Assembly: GCA_025331565.1 (NCBI GenBank)
Contig: JAFREQ010000011.1
Coordinates: forward strand, 10,498,001 to 10,562,000
Length of the DNA stretch: 64,000 nucleotides
Source of the DNA: Holacanthus passer
Lineage: Eukaryota > Chordata > Actinopteri > Pomacanthidae
Reading direction: 5' to 3'
A program made the position numbers and the translations under genes. Under the pieces are notes generated by a model. The model ran no database searches. It worked only from the letters and a program-made list of their open reading frames with translations, and was not told the DNA's origin. How positions within the stretch are numbered: the stretch's first letter is position 1; every line of letters starts with the position of its first letter. Positions 24,372 to 35,917 of the stretch are shown piece by piece.

Positions 24372-25345
24372 CTGGGAAGAGATAAATCAAAATTACGGTT
24401 TTACAATGGCTCTAATGTCACTTAACACAACTGTGTGTGGTTGTAATGTGCAATAGTTACTCCGCTGTGGCCTGTGCGACAACTTATGTGTTTCATTAAA
24501 GACTTGTGTAGAACCGATCAGATCAATATCAAAACAGTTTCTTATATTAGCTAACAGTTTCTTATAAAGCAAAAAAGTGAGTTTAAGCTAACGCTCGACT
24601 TCCTCTTTGGTTCAGGCGTGTTAGCCAAGACTTGTAACGTTAACATGGAGTTACACAGATAGGCCCGACACTCAATACTGTTAACGTGTTTCCCTCATGA
24701 TTTAACTAAATGCCAATTCTTTACAAAGTGGACCACTTCATCCCGAGTAAACCAAAATGTAAAGTTGTCCTTTGAGTCGTTAGCGTTGCTGCTACAATCG
24801 TCCACCTCCACCAACGTTACCGCTGCTAGCTAACGTTCAGTTAATTTAAACGGACGTTAACCAGTTTTTAAACCGTTAAAAATAAGTTTAACAAGCGAGG
24901 CAGGATTCGTGACTCTGCTTCACTGGATGGACGAGCTTTTGTCTCAATGAGCAAATATGTGTAACTCTGTCACTGGCACGCAAGTTACCGCGTCAATAGA
25001 CGTCAGCGATGCGGGGAGCCATTAAGCTAACCGCACCTTCCCTCTTCGTCAAGCGGCGAGGAGCTGACGGAGCGACAGCCGCCATTACTGCTACAGCGGA
25101 GCAGACAGCACAAACACGACCGCTCAGCCGGTCACAGTTTACCTTGTCAAAGGCCGCGGAACTGCTCTCGTTCACAGCGTGGACTTCGTGTATGTATTTT
25201 GACACGAGAAACACCCTGAAAAGTTACTTAGCAGCAGAGGCTAACAGCTAAAAATACAAAGATGTCAGCTAAAAAAATAGCTGACCGCTTTTTTCCCAAA
25301 TGAAGTGGGCGGAGCTTGTCGGCAAAGACGCATTACGTAATAGTT
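24372..25345 (-). promoter_or_regulatory. atf1 first intron, noncoding exon and GC-rich promoter
   Basis: The acceptor before the start codon (first exon base 24371) needs a 5' noncoding exon. A good donor (GACAAG then GTAAAC) ends a candidate exon at 25143 to about 25215; a second possible donor (GGGAAG then GTGCGG) lies near 25037. The surroundings are rich in CG and carry a GC box (GGGCGG near 25308), an inverted CCAAT near 25361, a TGACGTC half-palindrome (minus strand, 24999-25005) and the perfect palindrome ATTACGTAAT at 25332-25341. This looks like a CpG-island promoter; the exact start site cannot be read. Confidence 0.55.
25332..25341. promoter_or_regulatory. ATTACGTAAT palindromic bZIP-type site
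   Basis: A perfect 10-bp palindrome matching the RTTACGTAAY consensus bound by PAR-bZIP/NFIL3 factors and weakly by ATF/CREB. It lies roughly 120-130 bases upstream of the candidate atf1 first exon. Confidence 0.5.
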
Positions 25346-25475
25346 TCTTCAGGCCTTGTGATTGGTGAAAGGAGTTTGAACTGGTCGATACAGAAGAACA
25401 GAAAGTGGAAAAGTCACATTTATGACATTTAATACACAGTATTTCACTCATTTTATTATACATTATACTTTAACA

Positions 25476-25765
25476 CTTTTTATTTGCAGATACTGTACTT
25501 TTTACTCCACTGCTGCAGTTACTTTGACAATCAAGATTTTACACTCAAATCATATGATTATCTTATAAATATCCTATAAATTAAACTACCCAACAGAGAA
25601 AAAACACCTAAAATGTGCCAGATAGAATATTACTGCTGGCTACACAGTAAAGCATCACTAATAATAACCCAGCAATATAATATAACACTGACAGCATTCT
25701 ACAGTGTAAATACTTTCAAAACTTTAAATAGATTTTGTTGATGATACTTTAAGTACTTTTTGGAT
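25476..25765. mobile_element. Fragment of the CAGTGGTGG-type hAT-like fish element
   Basis: The stretch has the diagnostic layout of a common teleost element: GTACTTTTTACTCCACTGC at one side, AAACTACCCAACAGAG in the middle and TACTTTAAGTACTTTT at the other. The same family's ends appear intact at 31619-31705. Boundaries are approximate. Confidence 0.5.
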
Positions 25766-26489
25766 AAGATTGTCCTCTCTTGTGTTTGGTCATCTCATTA
25801 TGTAGTAAAACAATGTAGTCTAATTTAGGACCACAATTTTTAACCCATTTGCTAAAGGTTATGTGTGTGTTCAGCCAATCTTTTATCAAAGCATGATGTA
25901 CTGATGTTTTCAAATTCTGACTGATGTTTCTCATTTTGTCTCAGTTGTCGGTTTCTATTGATTTATATATATTACCAAGAATTAATTTGCAGATATTTGA
26001 AGAATTTGAAGCCCTTGAATTGGGCCTCCACCCTTTAGCTCAAAAGCAAGTTAACATTACATGAACAATCCAGTGCTCAGTGTCTCTTGCAGAAACCTTC
26101 TCTGTGCACCATTACCTCAGCCTGCAATGGATGAAACGTTATTAGTCTTGTGACACTTTCACATTCCTTAATTAGTTTTATCATACTATTTCACGAAATG
26201 TTGACCTTCTCATCAAGCCATACAGTGTAGGTTCGGTGCACAGATTTCTGGTCCTATACACAAGTGCTGGCTAAAGTTGATTTATCATTTTACACGAGCC
26301 AGCAGAGATACCTTTTGGTGTTTGAATTGTTCCTGTTCATTGTGCCAATTCTAAAACATGCCTTCACTGTAAGGATGCAAGTTGTGTAATAATCCAAAGC
26401 ATTTATATTATAAAGTCAATTTCAATCACTGTAACATCATTACTAAAACTCACAAACATCAGGACACCTGAAATGATTAAATGTCTTTG
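25766..26489. other. Intergenic spacer between the atf1 promoter and the dip2b 3' end
   Basis: AT-rich sequence with no recognisable exon, RNA gene or clear repeat. Confidence 0.5.
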
Positions 26490-29428
26490 TTTATTCTGTA
26501 TTACTTTTACATAAAGTATAAAACAAAGTACAACAAACCAAAATAGAAAATAAATGAGAAAAATGGGAAGGGGTGTACCACCTTGATTTCTTAACTATAT
26601 GAGTTAAAACATTAAAGATTCATCAGTGGATCGCACCCTCATGGAGCAGTTTAGAATTCACCAAATAATTAATATACAACATACCAAGAGTGCATACACA
26701 AAATATTGATCGAACTAAAGAGAGATTAATGCAGTCTTAAGTACACTACTGGTTAAATTTCATCAGTCCTCTGTTTTAGTTATTACAAAAATGTATAAGC
26801 ATCATGTAGATTTCACCAAACTGTGCAAGCTTTGAAATTAAATTGCACCGTCATTGGGATTGCATAGTGTGTAAGAGCAGAAACCAAAGGAAGCCCTCGT
26901 AAACTTCCCAGCGAAGCAGGTAGATGGTAGATGGACACTGGTTGTCAGTAACCCCTCTTTTTGCTGATTAGGTTTGCAAGGTCTGCCTTAATTACAAGAT
27001 TTGTTTTGACAAACGTCTACATTTTATGGGTATTATTCACAGATTGCACCAAGGGACCACCAGGTCCATCCCTGTGTTATGAGTTTTGTTCCCTGAATAC
27101 ACAATTCCATACATATATATATATATATATATCTGCCTCACTTGTGCCTCGAGATGAGATGTGCCTCCAGCTGATTTCTTCTTGTGCTTGGCTGAATCAT
27201 GCAAACATTCTGCTGCAAACGTGGGATGCAATGTTAAAGCTAAGATGAAGTGCTATTAGTTGTTTTTTTCTAGGTGGACCTAAAACTGGGTAAAACCAAA
27301 CATCAAGCATTATATATTTTTTTTTAAATTATTAACACATTTAATGTAACATGAAGTGGGGACAGTTAAATCAATCAGTCCACACAGTAGAAACCTACTG
27401 TCAGTACCACCAGTGCAAAGTGCAGTAATTCAATGGATCATATTCCTGTCTACCCTGAAATGATTAAACATCTTTCCAATATTGTGTGTTTGGCATGATT
27501 GAATGTTATAATGGGACAATTGCAAAAGTCAAAAAATAAAAAAGTATTTACATGTTGACATTAAGGATTCATCACTGAAATACAGTATAATCCAGTACAA
27601 AGAAGCTATAAATTATGGCAAGGAGCACAAGGAACGCACAAGATAGCAGGAAACCAAATACATTTTGCAAATACATCTTAATGTAAATATTTTTTTTTTA
27701 CCCTTTTCTTTTTTATACCTTTCCATTACTTGCCAATCAAGGATGTTTCAGATGTGGCTCAGCTTTGCAACTGCATTCACAAGTGCTTCTAAATCCAGTG
27801 ACTGAACACAGAAAATAATCCAGATACATGGTGACTTGCCTCTACTGACTACAGACTTACAGTACCAACAACAATCCTGTTGGAATTCAAAGTAATTCTT
27901 TACAAAGTTGCACAAAGACAAAACACAGCTCGAATGAACTTTGAATGTGGAGAGGAAAAGGAAAGGGAACACTTGCTTATTATGCAATATAAAACTGAGA
28001 GGGGGTATGACTGTTTAGCAATACATAGTACAATGGCAATGAATATTAGATGAACAGTTGCGGACCGATCTTTTCCATTTTTACAAAATAACCTGGTAGC
28101 CTGAAAACAGTCATTGTATTGGTTTTTTCACTTTCTCCTCACACCAGTTTTTTTTCCAGTGGACCGACTGGAAGAGGTCCCTGGCTTTAACAGTGATAGC
28201 CCTCCCAGTACACTCTCAAAGCTACTCAAGCAAGAATCCTCAGAATAATATATGCTCCAGAACCATTAGTTATAATGCCTCATTGTTATAATAAAATAGA
28301 CAATTTTTGAGAAAGTGCAATGTTATATCTATCCTGACTAACAATGCTTTAAAGTTATTAATTACTACCCTCCATTATACAACTAATATTCCACTTCAAA
28401 AGTACTGTCAAAACTGTTAAATCTTATGTACAATCTTCTTTCTGCTACTGTTATCATCTCCCAGCTGGGTTAACTAGCCAGAAACCATCAACTGAGAGAG
28501 ACAAGTCAAGCATTTATACATTTATACAATTAAAAATATCTATACAGTAACATACAGTATCTAAAATACGACAGGCCTTTATAGGTACAGTACAGAATAT
28601 GGCCTCTCTCCTCTTTTATTTTGATCCTTTTGGATATCTGTCAGGGTTTCCACTACTTGTCAAAACTGAAGGAGAATAAACAGCCATTAATAACAGATTC
28701 ATTAAAAATTAAGATAGGAATGTATGGCTGAGGTTTCATAAGGCAGGAAATATATTAGGGCAGGAAAGTTGCAAAAATCTATTTGGCTTCATCATCATGG
28801 GACAAAATAAGCTTTCTAAATAATGCACATAGACTGTGACTTGTTTAATGGTTTGCTTTCTTCTGCCCTCTTTTATTCATCCATGTTAGTGAGAAGTGAC
28901 TCAGCACATGCATTTGTGTGCGTTTGTTTGAAACCTGCAAGTAAAAGTATTTCAAGTTGTTGATCTAAGTTTAGTAGCTCTTGAAATCTGAGTAGACACA
29001 CAAGGGAAAGTGTTTTAAGAGGTTTGTGGTAAATACATACAGAATAAGAAGATGGATTTTCACAAAGACATTAACATAGCATTAACTTCAAAAGTGATCC
29101 TGTTGTATGTGTTGTTTTGCCCTTTCCCCCAAAAATTGCACCAGGGGCTTTTTTTTCCCTCTTTGCTATATGCAGTACATGTAACCTCTGTCCCATTTGC
29201 AAAATTCTATCTATAAAACACAGTGAACAACTCCAAACATGGCAGGTCCAATCACAGACATGCAGTGGCCAAGATATGCTGGTGTCACACAGGGCTGGGT
29301 GGCAGTACATGTGGTTCATGCTTTTCCTTTCCACCATCTGCCAGGGCTGAAGTCGAATGCTGGGAATGGTGGTGCAGAAGCATCCAGACAGTGGATGACG
29401 GTGATACAAGACCAGCCGCCAAAGCCCC
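26490..29428 (-). other. Probable long 3' untranslated region of dip2b
   Basis: The dip2b stop codon is at 29429-29431. The region downstream on the minus strand is AT-rich, has no other gene, and contains a polyadenylation hexamer (complement of TTTATT at 26490-26495). Mammalian DIP2B also has a multi-kilobase 3' UTR, so a length near 2.9 kb is plausible. A TA microsatellite lies at 27113-27132. The true end could be nearer the stop. Confidence 0.45.
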
Positions 29429-32400
29429 TCACATGTTGTAAGCGACGTAGATGGGATCCAGCTGGTCGGCCAGGAACGAGTCACGAAGGTGCATGCGTTG
29501 CTTCTCTCCCCTGGAGTTGATGGGTATCACCCCGGGGTCCACAATGACCACCACACCCACAATGAGGTGGTGCTCCTCCAGGACTACGTTGGTTATCAGA
29601 GGCACCAGGTCCAGCGCGTCCTGCTCTGAACCGCACAGCTCAGACACCACCACCAGCAGGTTGGTCCACGTAAACACAGCACTGTGAGGAACGAGAGCAG
29701 GGTGACTGAGAATACTTTTCTTGGTCATGGGATAAAAACAAGACCGGGTATAATGTTGTGAAGTCAAAAATGCTGAAAGACAGCTATCAGGAAAACTACA
29801 AACTAAACCTTAGCAACTAGTAAAAAACCAAAGAAAACAGAATTTCTGTGCATTTTCTGCACTAGAGATAAAACTCTTAAACACAGTGTAACTGATAATA
29901 TGTATGTATATCAAGAGCCATCTCACCTCTCAGCAATACTGCGGTGAGCCCGAGACACTGAGGTTTCAATGTCGATCGGGTGGTAGCGCAGCCCTCTTAG
30001 CTCCAAGGTCTCATCCAGCGAGCCCACCACAAAGAGAGCGTCATGCCGATCTGAGCACAGAAACACAGGCAGCATAATCCACCCAGGCAAGGATGCAGAC
30101 GAAGTAGAGGAAAAGTGTAAGAAGCTACGGGTGTGCTTCCTTCAGTTTGCTAAATTTAAAGGTTTCACTCATTAGAAGATTTTCCTCTTTTTAAGCATTC
30201 ATAATCTACAATCTGTTTCATGATGAATTCATCAGGACAGGCAAACTAAATCTTGACATCTCTCTATCTTTACCCCCACTGGCATCCAACAGCTCGGTCC
30301 TCTTCACAAAACCCAAGTATCCCGTCCTGGCCCATAAGGTCTGTGGGTCTCCAAAGCTGAGCTTGGTGTTGAAGTGGTTGGCCTGAAGACTCTCCTCTCC
30401 GTAGATGGTGTAGTAGCCACTGGCACTGTGAGGGCTGTTCACCCAGATCTAAGAGAGAGAAGCACAATGTGGCTCACAGCTGCTTTCACCAGGAAGAAGG
30501 TTTGTCATCACACCATCGTGCTGTCATCACAGAAAGAGAGCGTCTATTTACAACTTCCTCTCACCTCTCCAAGATGGGAATCACCCAGTGGACCTCTGGT
30601 CTCTGGATTTACGATTATCACCCGAACACCTGGCAGTATCTGTAGAAAGAAACAAATGAGTCATATAGTGTCAACATGCACCACTTTAACTTACTGATTC
30701 ATTAAGTGAATCTACACCGTGGGTGCACACATGTGGTGTCTCACCTTGCCAGACTCCATTAGTGGAAGACTCTGAGGTGCTCCTCTCTCCACCAGCCTCA
30801 CTCTGCAAAAGTCATACACATAAGGAAACATATACGATCAATTATTTAAAAAAGCCTGCAACCTTTTTGTCAAATGAGAATCATCTGTCTTTTTCATGTT
30901 TTCACTGAGGTCTAATGGGTGTTATTTTTATTTAAAATTTTTATTGACTAATTCATAATGTTTTGGATTATTGTTATTTATGGGAGACACAGGTTAACGT
31001 CAGCTTTTGGTTAAATATAAGACATGAATACGTGAAATATGAAAAAAAACAATCCACAAAGGAAACACATCATTATTCATAACACATCAGTTAAGACCTA
31101 AAGACCATATACTTTATACAGTTACCAGTACGACTGACTAAAATTAAAATCAAGAAAGCTCAGTTTAGGACATTAAACACTTTGTTGTTTCAGCCAGTCA
31201 CCCTGGTTGAAATGATCCAAATGTTCTTACCTGTCATGGCGAAGGGACTTCATGTCCACATAAACCGTACAGGGATCGGGACCAGTGGTGCCCTGTAACA
31301 CACACAGAACTGGTCTATACAGGTTCCACTGGTTCACATCTAGGTATAATTCAAATGAGCATCCATATGGAGCCAGTTTTCATTGCTTGGTGTACCTGCA
31401 GGCAGATGGCCAGGTTTACCCTGGAACCAAAAGCAGTGCTGACGGCTCTGGACGACAGCCCCACGTCCTTAAACAGCTTGGAGAAGGAGTGTGTGAGGGC
31501 GAGGCGAGGGCGCTCCTCCGCTATCACCACACAGCTCCGCACACATGACAGGTTCACACCACGGGCCTAAAATACACCCACAAATAATGATCAGATCCTT
31601 GAGGAATATTCTGTCATTCAGTGGTGGGATGTTACCAAATACATTTAAAGTGTGGTATTAGTACTTTTACTTAAGTAAAGGGTGAGAATACTTCCTCCAC
31701 CACTGCTGTCATTCATGATTCTCTCTCCTCATATGCAGTCCTCACCTTGAGTAACTCAGTCTGAGTACCCAGTCCTTTAGTGCAGAGCTCCATGACCGAG
31801 TAGGAGCAGAAGGTGTCTCTGATACGGTACTGACTGAGCGTGCTCAGCCACAGGGACAAGCAGCTCTCCAACTCGAAGGGAGGAATCAGGATGGACTGGT
31901 GACCTGAGTAAACACTAAGAGACAAGACACGAAGGAGGAAACATAAATGACTGGATGAGCAACAATACAATAGAGACCAAAACTGTGGTACAGAACATGT
32001 ATGTATTATAGGCTGTGGTTTACTGTACCTGGCGAGGCACCACAAGACAAAACCCAGACCACAGTAAGGATCCAGGCAGATGGCTATTTGGCGAGAGGAG
32101 TACAGTTCACATTGCAGCTTTATAGAGCGACAAAGTGCACTGACCGCTGCATGAGAGATCTGCAACAAACAGGAGGACACATTATAAAGTCAGAGGAAAA
32201 TGTCACACTGACACTGTCACATATCAACAATCTGTGAAGTTTGATGCTTTTCTGATTTGGTTTTTCTGATTCGCCTGACTTTCTGTTAACCAGTCTTTGC
32301 TAAATTCTACTTTGAGATGTCTTTTGTATCCTACAGACGACCCTTTGCAATGCAACATGGCTTGTGGCTGCTTTGTATTATATTCGACTGAGGTAAATGT

Positions 32401-35400
32401 AGGTAAGTGGAGGCTTTGTGTCTAGTCTGGCTCTTCTACGATGGATTTCTCACTCTATGCCTGGAACATCAGTGTAGAGAGGCAGCTTTATAAAGATGCC
32501 ATTGACTTTACTCTGTTCTTTATTATGTTTGTCAACCCACAGTTTTCACTTCACTCACTGTGGTCTGGCAGAGGTCGATAGACAGAGGCAATTTCAGGGA
32601 GGCTGTAAAGCAGATGATTGACTGGTCTCTATAACAACGAAAACCTTTCCTACTCCTGACAGAACGATCACACCACTTGCCGGTGTTATCACCTCAAAAA
32701 AAAAAAACATGGTGGCTGAAGACATTCACAATTTCTCTTCATCACTTCAATGACCCCCAGGTCACACAGCGGTGCGATTTATATTCTTTTAACCTGTGAT
32801 GACTGATTTTTTTTTTACCCACCTGGAGGCATTGGAGACAAGTTGTGAACACGAAATTGACGTATCAGCACCTTTACAGTTGATGTGGCAAAACTTATTA
32901 ACAAACAGTTGCAACATCCAGCATTTACAGAGCAACATTATCATTCATTCGTCATATTTCTGCTCATCTGATAAGTAGTAGATAAGTCTAATATTCACTC
33001 TCTTTTAGATGTGTTTTTGGTCTCTAGCAACTCTTGAGGAAAACATCTGACTTTTCAGCTCCATTATGTTCACCATGTGGTAGAGCGAGCTACAGAGTGA
33101 ATGAAGAGAGGGAGCAGTGTCGGCGAGAACAAAGCAGTGAATCAGAGTAATAAAACTTTACTTTCTGATGGTTTCACTGTGGTTACGTTCCACAGCACAA
33201 ATAAACACACCCACACCTCCTCACAACCCTGCGGGAAGGTGCTGCATTGCCAGATTTTGTGTGAATATGGCCTCTCTGCTCTGCGTGTGTCACCCTCGAT
33301 CAAACAGACACACAGACCTGCAGCTCTTTATAAATCCATGACACTGACAGAGGAGAGAGACGCAGACAGTTATGTAACCTGGACGCTACGTTTTTATAGT
33401 CCCACCCTCACACCTGCGCTCTGTTATTGGCTGGAGGTTACACACCCAAAGGATCACAGCCAGAAATGTCCTGAGCATAGCAAAATACTAATAAATGAAT
33501 AAAATACAAGCAGTGGGCAGATACAGACACGAGCACACACTTCTAGTGGGTCAAAGGGATTACTTGTGTGTGAGTCTATACATTGTTTTTTTAGGAAACC
33601 CCTACTCATTCTGCCTTCAATAACCAGTGGATATTGGATGGGGATCAAGAGCAAACACAGCAACATTTGATCGAGAAGCTCATCTGTCTCACCTTTACCC
33701 CAGTGAGCATGCCTGTAGTGGACACACTAAAGTCCAGATAAGCAATCATCTCTGCTGTGGGCGGCTTATAGATCTGTGGAGGCCGACGGCGAGGAAGATC
33801 ATCTGCAAACAGGAACAGTGCTTTTTTTTAAAAGACGATATAAGTAATAAAAATATTTTTAAAAAAAATAAAAGAAAAGAAAAACAAAGAACACGTACAG
33901 TATAGCTGCAAGGAGAAACAAACCAAAAGTGCACCAAGCACTTATCTAGCCACAAGTTTGTGTACCCACTGAGCAATTTTGGGAATAACTGGAGCATTGC
34001 AGAGAAATGTCCCACTTCCTGTTTGTCTTATGCTGCAAATGGTCCACAATAACTGACACAAGTGTTTCTGACAGAACTGTGCACTTCATAAAGTTTACAC
34101 TCACTGTGACAACAAATACCCACAATTGATGAGCCTATTTTACTGTCTTGAATTTATCTCGTGAGAAAGTCAGCTTCTGAAAACAATGCATGTATTCTTC
34201 ATTAAAAAGTGCAGTCATTTCTTATCACAAATACTTAGCAAAATAGATTTTAGACACACGTGTAAAATCACTTCTATAATTTTTTTTCCCCAACCATCTG
34301 ATATCAAACTTTATGAGAAACATTGCCCTGCAGAGCCAGACAGCCCCTGCAGTTCTAGACGCAGCAGCACAAGCACAAGTTCACAACAGATGAAAATGAA
34401 TCACGGCAATGTTGGAATTTACAGTGAAACTCTATCACGTGTAATCAATACATACACACGTTGTCATTTTAGACTATCCAAAGATCGATGGTAGTGAGAA
34501 AATACCACATCTATGCCAAATATATGTAGGCCGGTAGAAATTGGCTCAAGCCACGATGGCATCAACTGATTACTCATTCAATGTCATTCATTTATGTTGA
34601 ATAATAAATAATATGCCATGTCACGTACTGATGGTGGAGCCAGTGGAATTAGGTGTGTGTGTGTGTGAGTGTTGTTGTTTTCAAAATGATTTGCAACACT
34701 TTAGAGTATTAAAGGTCCTAAGGTCCTGTTGATAACCATCTGTTGATAAGACATCAATAGAACAGAGCCAGTGTTAATGTTATTGTTTCTTACCTGTGTC
34801 AATGATTGTTGGCCACGTTTTAATGTTCACAGAGGCAGCAGCCTCTTTGGAGCGCAGGGTCCTCATGAGATGTTGAGTGGTCAAGATACATGCAGCTTTA
34901 CTGACCTGGTGACAAAACACAAGCATGGTTCAGCCACACACAGCTGTTAGCCCACATAAATACATGCATACAACATGATCTGTCTTCTTATAGCAACAAC
35001 TGATACTGAATTTTGAGGCTGATACAGAAACATTTTTGATAGGGGTCCCTTCCTTTTTTTATTTTAAAGGGAGTCACCTACAGTGTTTGCAAGACTGTCT
35101 CAATGTTTGGTGAACTGCACTTAAAAAGAAAAATATTGCTCATGACAAAATTAGTTAAAACATAAATTGAAAAAAAAGTTATTTTAGGTAGCAGGGAGAT
35201 CACAGGTGGCTCAGTCTCCAGGTTATTTATGATGACATCTACTGTACATATCGGCCACAACTAATGCACTGTATGTACACACAAACCCATGGGCTTGCAA
35301 TGACACACGCGCATGCGCAAATGTGCACACGCACTTACATCAATAATCATGCGGACAGTCGGCAGTGTGGCTGCCAGGTTCTGAGGGTGTGGAGGTCTGA

Positions 35401-35917
35401 CGTTTACGGGAACACATCCTGCGTAGAGACAGCCGTAGAAGGCGGCTATCAAATCAATACCTGAGAGAAAGATGGAGGACAAAGATGGAGTTAAAAAAAA
35501 TGAGAAAACTGTCCATGTCTTACAATAACTAATCTCAGTGGGAGTGATATGTAGACACAGACAGGAGGCCAGAGGCAGAACCCACCGGGAGGATAGAGCA
35601 GCACCACATTCTCTCCAGTGTTGATGCTGCCTTTCTCCATGAGTGCTGCAGCTATCTTCTCCGCCCGCTTGTGAAGCTGCACACAGGTCGCTGTGCTCAC
35701 TGCTACACCCTATACGAGGACACCAGAAACACAAGGTGTAATTCATGTAGAAATATCTTGACATAATTCTTGTGCATTACAGTTAAAGTGACATTGATGA
35801 TGTATTTCTCAGTGTATAAAGAGATCCGTTTGGCACCTTGGCATTAAGAAGAACAAAGAGGACATGGTCTGGGTCTGTCTGTGCCCTCCAGTGTAGAGCC
35901 TCTGTCAAATACTGATG
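29429..35917 (-). other. dip2b: dip2b exons 25-38: second adenylate-forming domain and C terminus
   Basis: Residues about 993-1580 of the visible protein. The A3-like motif is FSVSTTGMLTGVKISH, close to the classic STTG-LTG pattern. Other landmarks are VVLLYPPGIDLIAAFYGCLY, DPYCGLGFVLWCL, IWVNSPHSASGYY, ARTGYLGFVKRTEL (the A7/A8 region) and LDETLELRGLRYHPIDIE. The last exon (29429-29681) encodes VDPGVIPINSRGEKQRMHLR and the stop. Confidence 0.92.

Noticed and set aside
24993..25214. 73-codon minus-strand frame in the atf1 promoter, beginning upstream of an ATGGCGGC motif
   Set aside because: Not conserved in any family I know; the ATGGCGGC is better read as a YY1-type promoter element.
29071..29520. 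Antisense and downstream frames over the last dip2b exon
   Set aside because: They are shadows of the true coding frame, which is fixed by the DIP2 C terminus.
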